Positions 1 through 15,600 are shown, counted from the first letter of the stretch. The stretch is 64,000 nucleotides of DNA from Colletes latitarsis (GCF_051014445.1 NW_027488368.1:9114001-9178000), one strand, 5' to 3'. Made by a program: numbers and translations. Notes: generated from the letters alone by a model not told the origin.

Positions 1-2997
1 CGCATGTTAGGTCTGGGTTAGGTCTAGGATTTGCCCTCGTCGGGCTCATACTTTCGCATATTTCTTATACTTCATGGATAGATCCTGGGCTATTTTCTGG
101 TCTGGATCACACAGTAATGTGGGACCACACTGGAACAGTCGATTAAACCAGGTTTCGATCAATATTCTTGAGGATAACGCATTTTAGGTCTAGGTAAGGC
201 CTGGGATTTTCACTCATCAGACTCATTTTTTCGCATTCTTCACATACCTGTTGAACGGATCCTGGGTTTTTTCTGGTTTGGATCACGTAGTAATGTGGGA
301 CCACACTGAAACAATCAATTAAACCTGGTCTTGATAAATATTTTAGAGGATAACGCAAGTTAGGTCTGGGGTAGGTCTGGGATTTGCCCTCATCAGACTC
401 ATGCTTTCGCATTTTTCACATACTTGTTGAACAGATCCTGGGTTTTTTCTGGTATGGATCACGTAGTAATGTGGTACCATACTGAAACAATCAATTAAAC
501 CAGGTCTTGATAAATATTTTAGATGATAACGCATGTTAGGTCTGGGATAGGTCTAGGATTTGCCCTCGTCGGGCTCATACTTTCGCATATTTCTCATACT
601 TCATGGCTAGATCCTGGGCTATTTCTGGATTGGATCACGTAGTAATGTGGTACCACACTGAAACAGTCAATTAAGCCTGGTTTCCATCAATATCTTAGAG
701 GACAACGCAAGTTAGGTCTGGGATAGGTCTGGGATTTGCCCTCATCAGACTCATACGTTCGCGTTTTTCACATACTTGTTGAACGGATCCTGGGTTTTTT
801 CTGGATTGGATCACATAGTAATGTGGTACCACACTGAAACAGTCAACTAAACCTGGTTTCGATCAATATTTTTGAGGGTAACGCATGTTAGGTCTAGGTT
901 AGCCCTGGGATTTTCACTCATCAGACTCATACTTTCGCATTCTTCAGATACCTGTTGAACGGATCCTGGGTTTTTTCTGGTATGGTTCACGTAGTAATGT
1001 GGTACCACACTGAAACAATCAATTAAACCAGGTCTTGATAAATATTTTAGATGATAACGCATGTTAGGTCTGAGTTAGGTCTAGGATTTGCCCTCATCAG
1101 GCTCATACTTTCGCATATTTCTCATACTTCATGGCTAGATCCTGGGCTGTTTCGGGATTGTATCACGTAGTAATGTGGTACCACGCTGAAACAGTCAATT
1201 AAACCTGGTTTCGATCAATATTTTAGAGGATAACGCAAGTTAGGACTGGGATAGGTCTGGGATTAGCCCTCATCAGGCTCATACTTTCGCGTTTTTCACA
1301 TACTTGTTGAACTGATCCTGGGTTTTTTCTGGTTTGGATCACGTAGTAATGTGGTACCACACTGAAACAGTCGATTAAACCCGGTTTCGATCAATATTTT
1401 AGAGGATAACGCAAGTTAAGTCTGGGATAGATCTGGGATTTGACTTCATCAGACTCATACTTTCGCACACTTCACATACTCGTTGAACAGATCCTGGGTT
1501 ATTTTCTGGTTTGGATCACATAGTAATGTGGTACCACACTGAAACAATCAATTAAACCAGGTCTTGATAAATATTTTAGATGATAACGCATGTTAGGTCT
1601 GGGTTAGGTCTAGGATTTGCCCTCATCAGGCTCATACTTTCGCATATTTCTCATACTTCATGGCTAGATCCTGGGCTATTTCTGGATTGGATCACGTAGT
1701 AATGTGGTACCACACTGAAACAGAAAGATTAAACCCGGTTTCGATCAAAATTTTAGAGGATAACGCAAGTTAAGTCTGGGATAGATCTGGGATTTGACTT
1801 CATCAGACTCATACTTTCGCACACTTCACATACTCGTTGAACAGATCCTGGGTTATTTTCTGGTTTGGATCACATAGTAATGTGGTACCACACTGAAACA
1901 ATCAATTAAACCAGGTCTTGATAAATATTTTAGATGATAACGCATGTTAGGTTTGGGTTAGGTCTAGGATTTGCCCACATCAGGCTCATACTTTCGCATA
2001 TTTCTCATACTTCATGGCTGGATCCTGGGCTGTTTCTGGATTGTATCACGTAGTAATGTGGTACCACGCTGAAACAGTCAATTAAACCTTGTTTCGATCA
2101 ATATTTTAGAGGATAACGCAAGTTAGGTCTGGGATAGGTCTGGGATTTGCCCTCATCAGACTCATGCTTTCGCACTTTTCACATACTTGTTGAACAGATC
2201 CTGGGTTTTTTCTGGTATGGATCACGTAGTAATGTGGTACCATACTGAAACATTCAGTTAAACCTGGTCTTGATAAATATTTTTGAGGATAACGCATGTT
2301 AGGTCTGGGTTAGGTCTAGGATTTGCTCTCGTCAGGCTCATACTTTCGCATATTTCTCATACCTCATGGCTAGACCCTGGGCTATTTCTGGATTGGATCG
2401 CATAGTAATGTGGTACCACACTGAAACAGTCAATTAAACCTGGTTTCGATCAATATTTTAGAGGATAACGTAAGTTAGGTCTGGTATAGGTCTGGGATTT
2501 GCCCTCATCAGGCTCATACATTCGCGATTTTCACATACTTGTTGAACAGATCCTGGGTTTTTTTCTGGTTTGGATCACGTAGTAGTGTGGTACCACACTG
2601 AAACTGTCCATTAAACCTTGTTTCGATCAATATTTTTGAGGATAACGCATGTTAGGTCTAGGTTAGGCCGAGGATTTTCACTCATCAGACTCATACTTTC
2701 GCATTCTTCACATACTTGTTGAACGGATCCTGGGTTTTTTCTGGTTTGGATCAGGTAGTAATGTGGTACCACACTGAAACAGTCAATTAAACCTGGTTTC
2801 GATCAATATTTTAGAGGATAACGATAGTTATTTCTAGGTTACGCCTGGGATTTGCTCTCATCCGACTCGTGCTTTCGCATTTTTCACATACTTGTTGAAC
2901 AGATCCTGGGTTTTTTCTGGTATGGATCACGTAGTAATGTGGTACCACACTGAAACATTCAGTTAACCCTGGTCTTGATAAATATTTTTGAGGATAA
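1..2997 (+). repeat. Higher-order repeat, copy 1 (17 monomers)
   Basis: Position 1 matches position 2,998 and position 9,691. Near-identity to copy 2 (offset 2,997 bp, 17 monomers) runs from 1 to about 1,722. There the two copies diverge because copy 1 holds a duplicated monomer pair (the GTTAAGTCTGGGATAGATC monomer occurs near 1,404 and again near 1,757). Similarity resumes near 1,951 at nearly the same offset (about 2,995) and drifts again after about 2,217. Unequal exchange of whole monomers explains the pattern. Confidence 0.8.
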
Positions 2998-5900
2998 CGC
3001 ATGTTAGGTCTGGGTTAGGTCTAGGATTTGCCCTCGTCGGGCTCATACTTTCGCATATTTCTTATACTTCATGGATAGATCCTGGGCTATTTTCTGGTCT
3101 GGATCACACAGTAATGTGGGACCACACTGGAACAGTCGATTAAACCAGGTTTCGATCAATATTCTTGAGGATAACGCATTTTAGGTCTAGGTAAGGCCTG
3201 GGATTTTCACTCATCAGACTCATTTTTTCGCATTCTTCACATACCTGTTGAACGGATCCTGGGTTTTTTCTGGTTTGGATCACGTAGTAATGTGGGACCA
3301 CACTGAAACAATCAATTAAACCTGGTCTTGATAAATATTTTAGAGGATAACGCAAGTTAGGTCTGGGGTAGGTCTGGGATTTGCCCTCATCAGACTCATG
3401 CTTTCGCATTTTTCACATACTTGTTGAACAGATCCTGGGTTTTTTCTGGTATGGATCACGTAGTAATGTGGTACCATACTGAAACAATCAATTAAACCAG
3501 GTCTTGATAAATATTTTAGATGATAACGCATGTTAGGTCTGGGATAGGTCTAGGATTTGCCCTCGTCGGGCTCATACTTTCGCATATTTCTCATACTTCA
3601 TGGCTAGATCCTGGGCTATTTCTGGATTGGATCACGTAGTAATGTGGTACCACACTGAAACAGTCAATTAAGCCTGGTTTCCATCAATATCTTAGAGGAC
3701 AACGCAAGTTAGGTCTGGGATAGGTCTGGGATTTGCCCTCATCAGACTCATACGTTCGCGTTTTTCACATACTTGTTGAACGGATCCTGGGTTTTTTCTG
3801 GATTGGATCACATAGTAATGTGGTACCACACTGAAACAGTCAACTAAACCTGGTTTCGATCAATATTTTTGAGGGTAACGCATGTTAGGTCTAGGTTAGC
3901 CCTGGGATTTTCACTCATCAGACTCATACTTTCGCATTCTTCAGATACCTGTTGAACGGATCCTGGGTTTTTTCTGGTATGGTTCACGTAGTAATGTGGT
4001 ACCACACTGAAACAATCAATTAAACCAGGTCTTGATAAATATTTTAGATGATAACGCATGTTAGGTCTGAGTTAGGTCTAGGATTTGCCCTCATCAGGCT
4101 CATACTTTCGCATATTTCTCATACTTCATGGCTAGATCCTGGGCTGTTTCGGGATTGTATCACGTAGTAATGTGGTACCACGCTGAAACAGTCAATTAAA
4201 CCTGGTTTCGATCAATATTTTAGAGGATAACGCAAGTTAGGACTGGGATAGGTCTGGGATTAGCCCTCATCAGGCTCATACTTTCGCGTTTTTCACATAC
4301 TTGTTGAACTGATCCTGGGTTTTTTCTGGTTTGGATCACGTAGTAATGTGGTACCACACTGAAACAGTCGATTAAACCCGGTTTCGATCAATATTTTAGA
4401 GGATAACGCAAGTTAAGTCTGGGATAGATCTGGGATTTGACTTCATCAGACTCATACTTTCGCACACTTCACATACTCGTTGAACAGATCCTGGGTTATT
4501 TTCTGGTTTGGATCACATAGTAATGTGGTACCACACTGAAACAATCAATTAAACCAGGTCTTGATAAATATTTTAGATGATAACGCATGTTAGGTCTGGG
4601 TTAGGTCTAGGATTTGCCCTCATCAGGCTCATACTTTCGCATATTTCTCATACTTCATGGCTAGATCCTGGGCTATTTCTGGATTGGATCACGTAGTAAT
4701 GTGGTACCACACTGAAACAGTCAATTAAAGCTGGTTTCCATCAATATCTTAGAGGACAACGCAAGTTAGGTCTGGGATAGGTCTGGGATTTGCCCTTATC
4801 AGACTCATACGTTCGCGTTTTTCACATACTTGTTGAACGGATCCTGGGTTTTTTCTGGTTTGGATCATGTAGTGATGTGGTACCACACTGAAACATTCAA
4901 ATAAACCTGGTCTTGATAAATATTTTAGAGGATAACGCATGTTAGGTTTGGGTTAGGTCTAGGATTTGCCCACATCAGGCTCATACGTTCGCATATTTCT
5001 CATACTTCATGGCTAGATCCTGGGCTGTTTCTGGATTGTATCACGTAGTAATGTGGTACCACGCTGAAACAGTCAATTAAACCTTGTTTCGATCAATATT
5101 TTAGAGGATAACGCAAGTTAGGTCTGGGATAGGTCTGGGATTTGCCCTCATCAGACTCATGCTTTCGCATTTTTCACATACTTGTTGAACAGATCCTGGG
5201 TTTTTTCTGGTTTGGATCGCGCAGTAATGTGGTACCACACTGAAACAGCCCACTAAACCTGGTTTCGATCAATATTTTAGAGGATAACGAAAGTTATGTC
5301 TAGGTTAGGCCTGGGCCTTGCCCTCATCAGACTCATGCTTTCGCATTTTTCACATACTTGTTGAACAGATCCTGGGTTTTTTCTGGTATGGATCACGTAG
5401 TAATGTGGGACCACACTGAAACATTCAGTTAAACCTGGTCTTGATAAATATTTTAGAGGATAACGCATGCTAGGTCTGGGTTAGGTCTAGGATTTGCTCT
5501 CGTCAGGCTCATACTTTCGCATATATCTCATACCTCATGGCTAGATCCTGGGCTATTTCTGGATTGGATCACGTAGTAATGTGGTACCACACTGAAACAG
5601 TCAATTAAACCTGGTTTCGATCAATATTTTAGAGGATAACGTAAGTTAGGTCTGGTATAGGTCTGGGATTTGCCCTCATCAGGCTCATACTTTCGCGGTT
5701 TTCACATACTTGTTGAACAGATCCTGGGTTTTTTTCTGGTTTGGATCACGTAGTAGTGTGGTACCACACTGTAACTGTCCATAAAACCTGGTTTCGATCA
5801 ATATTTTTGAGGATAACGCATGTTAGGTCTAGGTTAGGCCGAGGATTTTCACTCATCAGACTCATACTTTCGCATTCTTCACATACTTGTTGAACGGATC

Positions 5901-8900
5901 CTGGGTTTTTTCTGGTTTGGATCAGGTAGTAATGTGGTACCACACTGAAACAGTCAATTAAACCTGGTTTCGATCAATATTTTAGAGGTCAATGCAAGTT
6001 AGGTCTGGGATAGGTCTGGGATTTGCCCACATCAGGGTCATACTCTCGCATTTTTCACATACTTGTTGAACAGATCCTGGGTTTTTTCTGGTTTGGATCA
6101 CGTAGTAATGTTGTACCACACAGAAGCAGTCCATTAAACCTGGTTTGGATCAATATTTTAGAGGATAACGCATGTTAGGTTTGGGTTAGGTCTAGGATTT
6201 GCCCTCGTCAGGCTCATACTTTCGCATATTTCTCATACTTCATGGCTAGATCCTGGGCTGTTTCAGGATTGTATCACGTAGTAATGTGGTACCACACTGA
6301 AACAGTCTATTAAACCTGGTTTCGATCAATATTTTTGAGGATAACGCATGTTAGGTCTAGGTTAGGCCGAGGATTTTCACTCATCAGACTCATACTTTCG
6401 CATTCTTCAGATACTTGTTCAACGGATCCTGGGTTTTTTCTGGTATGGTTCACGTAGTAATGTGGTACCACACTGAAACAATCAATTAAACCAGGTCTTG
6501 ATAAATATTTTAGATGATAACGCATGTTAGGTCTGGGTTAGGTCTAGGATTTGCCCTCATCAGGCTCATACTTTCGCATATTTCTCATACCTCATGGCTA
6601 GATCCTGGACTATTTCTGGATTGGATCACGTAGTAATGTGGTACCACACTGAAACAGTCAATTAAACCTGGTTTCGATCAATATTTTAGAGGTCAATGCA
6701 AGTTAGGTCTGGGATAGGTCTGGGATTTGCCCACATCAGGGTCATACTTTCGCATTTTTCACATACTTGTTGAACAGATCCTGGGTTTTTTCTGGTTTGG
6801 ATCGGGCAGTAATGTGGTACCACACTGAAACAGCCCACTAAACCTGGTTTCGATCAATAATTTAGAGGATAACGAAAGTTATGTCTACGTTACGCCTGGG
6901 ATTTGCTCTCATCCGACTCGTGCTTTCGCATTTTTCACATACTTGTTGAACAGATCCTGGGTTTTTTCTGGTATGGATCACGTAGTAATGTGGTACCACA
7001 CTGAAACATTCAGTTAAACCTGGTCTTGATAAATATTTTTGAGGATAACGCATGTTAGGTCTGGGTTAGGTCTAGGATTTGCCCTCATCAGGCTCATACT
7101 TTCGCATATTTCTTATACTTCATGGATAGATCCTGGGCTATGTTCTGGTTTGGATCACATAGTGATGTGGTACCACACTGAAACAGTCGATTAAACCAGG
7201 TTTCGATCAATATTCTTGAGGATAACGCATGTTAGGTCTAGGTAAGGCCTGGGATTTTCACTCATCAGACTCATTTTTTCGCATTCTTCACGTACCTGTT
7301 GAACGGATCCTGGGTTTTTTCTGGTTTGGATCACGTAGTAATGTGAGACTACACTGAAGCAATCAATTAAACCTGGTCTTGATAAATATTTTAGAGGATA
7401 ACGCATGTTAGGTCTGGGTTAGGTCTAGGATTTGCTCTCGTCAGGCTCATACTTTCGCATATTTCTCAAACTTGATGGCTAGATCCTGGGCTTTTTCTGG
7501 ATTGCATCACGTAGTAATGAAGTACAACACTGAAACAGTCAATTAAACCTGGTTTCCATCAATATCTTAGAGGACAACGCAAGTTAGGTCTGGGATAGGT
7601 CTGGGATTTGCTCTCATCAGACTCATACGTTTCGTTTTTCACATACTTGTTGAACGGATCCTGGGTTTTTTCTGGATTGGATCACGTAGTAATGTGGTGC
7701 CACACTGAAACATTCAAATAAACCTGGTCTTGATAAATATTTTAGAGGATAACGCATGTTAGGTTTGGGTTACGTCTAAGATTTGCCCACATCAGGCTCA
7801 TTCTTTCGCATATTTCTCATACTTCATGGCTAGATCCTGGGCTGTTTCTGGATTGTATCACGTAGTAATGTGGTACCATACTGAAACATTCAGTTAAACC
7901 TGGTCTTGATAAATATTTTTGAGGATAACGCATGTTAGGTCTGGGTTAGGTCTAGGATTTGCCCTCGTCGGGCTCATACTTTCGCATATTTCTTATACTT
8001 CATGGATAGATCCTGGGCTATTTTCTGGTTTGGATCACATAGTAATGTGGGCCCACACTGAAACAGTCGATTAAACCAGGTTTCGATCAATATTTTTGAG
8101 GATAACGCATGTTAGGTCTAGGTTAGGCCTGGGATTTTCACTCATCAGACTCATTCTTTCGCGTTTTTCACATACTTGTTGAACTGATCCTGGGTTTTTT
8201 CTGGTTTGGATCACGTAGTAAAGTGGTACGACACTGAAACAGTCCACTAAACCTGGTTTGGATCTATATTTTAGAGGAAAATGCATGTTAGGTCTGGGGT
8301 AGGTCTGGGATTTGCCCTCATCAGACTCATGCTTTCGCATTTTTCACATACTTGTTGAACAGATCCTGGGTTTTTTCTGGTATGGATCACGTAGTAATGT
8401 GGGACCACACTGAAACATTCAGTTAAACCTGGTCTTGATAAATATTTTTGAGGATAACGCATGTTAGGTCTGGGATAGGTCTGGGATTAGCCCTCATCAG
8501 GCTCACATTTTCGCGTTTTTCACATACTTGTTGAACTGATCCTGGGTTTTTTCTGGTTTGGATCACGTAGTAATGTGGTACCACACTGAAACAGTCGATT
8601 AAACCTTGTTTCGATCAATATTTTAGTGGATAACGCAAGTTAGGTCAGGGATAGGTCTGGGATTTGCCCTCATCAGACTCATGCTTTCGCATTTTTCACA
8701 TACTTGTTGAACAGATCCTGGGTTTTTTCTGGTATGGATCACGTAGTAATGTGGTACCATACTGAAACATTCAGTTAAACCTGGTCTTGATAAATATTTT
8801 TGAGGATAACGCATGTTAGGTCTGGGTTAGGTCTAGGATTTGCTCTCGTCAGGCTCATACTTTCGCATATTTCTCATACCTCATGGCTAGATCCTGGGCT

Positions 8901-9690
8901 ATTTCTGGATTGGATCGCATAGTAATGTGGTACCACACTGAAACAGTCAATTAAACCTGGTTTCGATCAATATTTTAGGGGATAACGTAAGTTAGGTCTG
9001 GTATAGGTCTGGGATTTTCACTCATCAGACTCATTTTTTCGCATTCTTCACATACCTGTTGAACGGATCCTGGGTTTTTTCTGGTTTGGAACACGTAGTA
9101 ATGTGGGACCACACTGAAACAATCAATTAAACCTGGTCTTGATAAATATTTTAGAGGATAACGCAAGTTAGGTCTGGGGTAGGTCTGGGATTTGCCCTCA
9201 TCAGACTCATGCTTTCGCATTTTTCACATACTTGTTGAACAGATCCTGGGTGTTTTCTGGTATGTATCACGTAGTAATGTGGTACTATACTGAAACATTC
9301 AGTTAAACCTGGTCTTGATAAATATTTTTGAGGATAACGCATGTTAGCTCTGGGTTAGGTCTAGGATTTGCCCTCTTCGGGCTCATACTTTCGCATATTT
9401 CTTATACTTCATGGATAGATCCTGGGCTATTTTCTGGTTTGGATCACATAGTAATGTGGGCCCACACTGAAACAGTCGATTAAACCAGGTTTCGATCAAT
9501 ATTTTTGAGGATAACGCATGTTAGGTCTAGGTTAGGCCTGGGATTTTCACTCATCAGACTCATTCTTTCGCGTTTTTCACATACTTGTTGAACTGATCCT
9601 GGGTTTTTTCTGGTTTGGATCACGTAGTAAAGTGGTACGACACTGAAACATTCAGTTAACCCTGGTCTTGATAAATATTTTTGAGGATAA
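2998..9690 (+). repeat. Higher-order repeat, copy 2 (38 monomers)
   Basis: Begins with the same sequence as position 1 and ends where the third copy starts at 9,691 (offset 6,693 bp, 38 monomers). It is longer than copy 1 because of extra blocks: monomers from about 5,277 to 7,860 have no counterpart in copy 1, but recur in copy 3 at an offset of 7,397. An internal stretch near 7,870-8,240 is repeated near 9,280-9,650 (8 monomers apart). Confidence 0.75.
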
Positions 9691-12600
9691 CGCATGTTAG
9701 GTCTGGGTTAGGTCTAGGATTTGCCCTCGTCGGGCTCATACTTTCGCATATTTCTTATACTTCATGGATAGATCCTGGGCTATTTTCTGGTCTGGATCAC
9801 ACAGTAATGTGGGACCACACTGGAACAGTCGATTAAACCAGGTTTCGATCAATATTCTTGAGGATAACGCATTTTAGGTCTAGGTAAGGCCTGGGATTTT
9901 CACTCATCAGACTCATTTTTTCGCATTCTTCACATACCTGTTGAACGGATCCTGGGTTTTTTCTGGTTTGGATCACGTAGTAATGTGGGACCACACTGAA
10001 ACAATCAATTAAACCTGGTCTTGATAAATATTTTAGAGGATAACGCAAGTTAGGTCTGGGGTAGGTCTGGGATTTGCCCTCATCAGACTCATGCTTTCGC
10101 ATTTTTCACATACTTGTTGAACAGATCCTGGGTTTTTTCTGGTATGGATCACGTAGTAATGTGGTACCATACTGAAACAATCAATTAAACCAGGTCTTGA
10201 TAAATATTTTAGATGATAACGCATGTTAGGTCTGGGATAGGTCTAGGATTTGCCCTCGTCGGGCTCATACTTTCGCATATTTCTCATACTTCATGGCTAG
10301 ATCCTGGGCTATTTCTGGATTGGATCACGTAGTAATGTGGTACCACACTGAAACAGTCAATTAAGCCTGGTTTCCATCAATATCTTAGAGGACAACGCAA
10401 GTTAGGTCTGGGATAGGTCTGGGATTTGCCCTCATCAGACTCATACGTTCGCGTTTTTCACATACTTGTTGAACGGATCCTGGGTTTTTTCTGGATTGGA
10501 TCACATAGTAATGTGGTACCACACTGAAACAGTCAACTAAACCTGGTTTCGATCAATATTTTTGAGGGTAACGCATGTTAGGTCTAGGTTAGCCCTGGGA
10601 TTTTCACTCATCAGACTCATACTTTCGCATTCATCAGATACCTGTTGAACGGATCCTGGGTTTTTTCTGGTATGGTTCACGTAGTAATGTGGTACCACAC
10701 TGAAACAATCAATTAAACCAGGTCTTGATAAATATTTTAGATGATAACGCATGTTAGGTCTGAGTTAGGTCTAGGATTTGCCCTCATCAGGCTCATACTT
10801 TCGCATATTTCTCATACTTCATGGCTAGATCCTGGGCTGTTTCCGGATTGTATCACGTAGTAATGTGGTACCACGCTGAAACAGTCAATTAAACCTGGTT
10901 TCGATCAATATTTTAGAGGATAACGCAAGTTAGGACTGGGATAGGTCTGGGATTAGCCCTCATCAGGCTCATACTTTCGCGTTTTTCACATACTTGTTGA
11001 ACTGATCCTGGGTTTTTTCTGGTTTGGATCACGTAGTAATGTGGTACCACACTGAAACAGTCGATTAAACCCGGTTTCGATCAATATTTTAGAGGATAAC
11101 GCAAGTTAAGTCTGGGATAGATCTGGGATTTGACTTCATCAGACTCATACTTTCGCACACTTCACATACTCGTTGAACAGATCCTGGGTTATTTTCTGGT
11201 TTGGATCACATAGTAATGTGGTACCACACTGAAACAATCAATTAAACCAGGTCTTGATAAATATTTTAGATGATAACGCATGTTAGGTCTGGGTTAGGTC
11301 TAGGATTTGCCCTCATCAGGCTCATACTTTCGCATATTTCTCATACTTCATGGCTAGATCCTGGGCTATTTCTGGATTGGATCACGTAGTAATGTGGTAC
11401 CACACTGAAACAGTCAATTAAAGCTGGTTTCCATCAATATCTTAGAGGACAACGCAAGTTAGGTCTGGGATAGGTCTGGGATTTGCCCTTATCAGACTCA
11501 TACGTTCGCGTTTTTCACATACTTGTTGAACGGATCCTGGGTTTTTTCTGGTTTGGATCATGTAGTGATGTGGTACCACACTGAAACATTCAAATAAACC
11601 TGGTCTTGATAAATATTTTAGAGGATAACGCATGTTAGGTTTGGGTTAGGTCTAGGATTTGCCCACATCAGGCTCATACTTTCGCATATTTCTCATACTT
11701 CATGGCTAGATCCTGGGCTGTTTCTGGATTGTATCACGTAGTAATGTGGTACCACGCTGAAACAGTCAATTAAACCTTGTTTCGATCAATATTTTAGAGG
11801 ATAACGCAAGTTAGGTCTGGGATAGGTCTGGGATTTGCCCTCATCAGACTCATGCTTTCGCATTTTTCACATACTTGTTGAACAGATCCTGGGTTTTTTC
11901 TGGTATGGATCACGTAGTAATGTGGTACCATACTGAAACATTCAGTTAAACCTGGTCTTGATAAATATTTTTGAGGGTAACGCATGTTAGGTCTGGGTTA
12001 GGCCTGGGATTTGCCCTCATCAGGGTCATACTTTCGCAGTTCTAACAAACATGTTGACCCGATCGAGGGTTTTTTCTGCTTTGGATCACGTAGTAAAGTG
12101 GTACCACACTGAAACAGTCCACTAAACCTGGTTTGGATCAATATTTTAGAGGATAATGCATGTTAGGTCTAGGTTAGCCCTGAGATTTTCACTCATCAGA
12201 CTCATACTTTCGCATTCTTCAGATACCTGTTGAACGGATCCTGGGTTTTTTCTGGTATGGTTCACGTAGTAATGTGGTACCACACAGAAACAATCACTTA
12301 AACCAGGTCTTGATAAATATTTTAGATGATAACGCATGTTAGGTCTGAGTTAGGTCTAGGATTTGCTCTCGTCAGGCTCATACTTTCGCATATATCTCAT
12401 ACCTCATGGCTAGATCCTGGGCTATTTCTGGATTGGATCACGTAGTAATGTGGTACCACACTGAAACAGTCAATTAAACCTGGTTTCGATCAATATTTTA
12501 GAGGATAACGCATGTTAGGTCTGGGTTAGGCCTGGGATTTGCCCACATCAGGGTCATACTTTCGCATTTTTCACATACTTGTTGAACAGATCCTGGGTTT

Positions 12601-15600
12601 TTTCTGGTTTGGATCGCGCAGTAATGTGGTACCACACTGAAACAGCCCACTAAACCTGGTTTCGATCAATATTTTAGAGGATAACGAAAGTTATGTCTAG
12701 GTTAGGCCTGGGCCTTGCCCTCATCAGACTCATGCTTTCGCATTTTTCACATACTTGTTGAACAGATCCTGGGTTTTTTCTGGTATGGATCACGTAGTAA
12801 TGTGGGACCACACTGAAACATTCAGTTAAACCTGGTCTTGATAAATATTTTAGAGGATAACGCATGCTAGGTCTGGGTTAGGTCTAGGATTTGCTCTCGT
12901 CAGGCTCATACTTTCGCATATATCTCATACCTCATGGCTAGATCCTGGGCTATTTCTGGATTGGATCACGTAGTAATGTGGTACCACACTGAAACAGTCA
13001 ATTAAACCTGGTTTCGATCAATATTTTAGAGGATAACGTAAGTTAGGTCTGGTATAGGTCTGGGATTTGCCCTCATCAGGCTCATACTTTCGCGGTTTTC
13101 ACATACTTGTTGAACAGATCCTGGGTTTTTTTCTGGTTTGGATCACGTAGTAGTGTGGTACCACACTGTAACTGTCCATAAAACCTGGTTTCGATCAATA
13201 TTTTTGAGGATAACGCATGTTAGGTCTAGGTTAGGCCGAGGATTTTCACTCATCAGACTCATACTTTCGCATTCTTCACATACTTGTTGAACGGATCCTG
13301 GGTTTTTTCTGGTTTGGATCAGGTAGTAATGTGGTACCACACTGAAACAGTCAATTAAACCTGGTTTCGATCAATATTTTAGAGGTCAATGCAAGTTAGG
13401 TCTGGGATAGGTCTGGGATTTCCCCACATCAGGGTCATACTCTCGCATTTTTCACATACTTGTTGAACAGATCCTGGGTTTTTTCTGGTTTGGATCACGT
13501 AGTAATGTTGTACCACACAGAAGCAGTCCATTAAACCTGGTTTGGATCAATATTTTAGAGGATAACGCATGTTAGGTTTGGGTTAGGTCTAGGATTTGCC
13601 CTCGTCAGGCTCATACTTTCGCATATTTCTCATACTTCATGGCTAGATCCTGGGCTGTTTCAGGATTGTATCACGTAGTAATGTGGTACCACACTGAAAC
13701 AGTCTATTAAACCTGGTTTCGATCAATATTTTTGAGGATAACGCATGTTAGGTCTAGGTTAGGCCGAGGATTTTCACTCATCAGACTCATACTTTCGCAT
13801 TCTTCAGATACTTGTTCAACGGATCCTGGGTTTTTTCTGGTATGGTTCACGTAGTAATGTGGTACCACACTGAAACAATCAATTAAACCAGGTCTTGATA
13901 AATATTTTAGATGATAACGCATGTTAGGTCTGGGTTAGGTCTAGGATTTGCCCTCATCAGGCTCATACTTTCGCATATTTCTCATACCTCATGGCTAGAT
14001 CCTGGACTATTTCTGGATTGGATCACGTAGTAATGTGGTACCACACTGAAACAGTCAATTAAACCTGGTTTCGATCAATATTTTAGAGGTCAATGCAAGT
14101 TAGGTCTGGGATAGGTCTGGGATTTGCCCACATCAGGGTCATACTTTCGCATTTTTCACATACTTGTTGAACAGATCCTGGGTTTTTTCTGGTTTGGATC
14201 GGGCAGTAATGTGGTACCACACTGAAACAGCGCACTAAACCTGGTTTCGATCAATAATTTAGAGGATAACGAAAGTTATGTCTACGTTACGCCTGGGATT
14301 TGCTCTCATCCGACTCGTGCTTTCGCATTTTTCACATACTTGTTGAACAGATCCTGGGTTTTTTCTGGTATGGATCACGTAGTAATGTGGTACCACACTG
14401 AAACATTCAGTTAAACCTGGTCTTGATAAATATTTTTGAGGATAACGCATGTTAGGTCTGGGTTAGGTCTAGGATTTGCCCTCATCAGGCTCATACTTTC
14501 GCATATTTCTTATACTTCATGGATAGATCCTGGGCTATGTTCTGGTTTGGATCACATAGTGATGTGGTACCACACTGAAACAGTCGATTAAACCAGGTTT
14601 CGATCAATATTCTTGAGGATAACGCATGTTAGGTCTAGGTAAGGCCTGGGATTTTCACTCATCAGACTCATTTTTTCGCATTCTTCACGTACCTGTTGAA
14701 CGGATCCTGGGTTTTTTCTGGTTTGGATCACGTAGTAATGTGGGACCACACTGAAGCAATCAATTAAACCTGGTCTTGATAAATATTTTAGAGGATAACG
14801 CATGTTAGGTCTGGGTTAGGTCTAGGATTTGCTCTCGTCAGGCTCATACTTTCGCATATTTCTCAAACTTGATGGCTAGATCCTGGGCTTTTTCTGGATT
14901 GCATCACGTAGTAATGAAGTACAACACTGAAACAGTCAATTAAACCTGGTTTCCATCAATATCTTAGAGGACAACGCAAGTTAGGTCTGGGATAGGTCTG
15001 GGATTTGCTCTCATCAGACTCATACGTTTCGTTTTTCACATACTTGTTGAACGGGTCCTGGGTTTTTTCTGGATTGGATCACGTAGTAATGTGGTGCCAC
15101 ACTGAAACATTCAAATAAACCTGGTCTTGATAAATATTTTAGAGGATAACGCATGTTAGGTTTGGGTTACGTCTAAGATTTGCCCACATCAGGCTCATTC
15201 TTTCGCATATTTCTCATACTTCATGGCTAGATCCTGGGCTGTTTCTGGATTGTATCACGTAGTAATGTGGTACCATACTGAAACATTCAGTTAAACCTGG
15301 TCTTGATAAATATTTTTGAGGATAACGCATGTTAGGTCTGGGTTAGGTCTAGGATTTGCCCTCGTCGGGCTCATACTTTCGCATATTTCTTATACTTCAT
15401 GGATAGATCCTGGGCTATTTTCTGGTTTGGATCACATAGTAATGTGGGCCCACACTGAAACAGTCGATTAAACCAGGTTTCGATCAATATTTTTGAGGAT
15501 AACGCATGTTAGGTCTAGGTTAGGCCTGGGATTTTCACTCATCAGACTCATTCTTTCGCGTTTTTCACATACTTGTTGAACTGATCCTGGGTTTTTTCTG

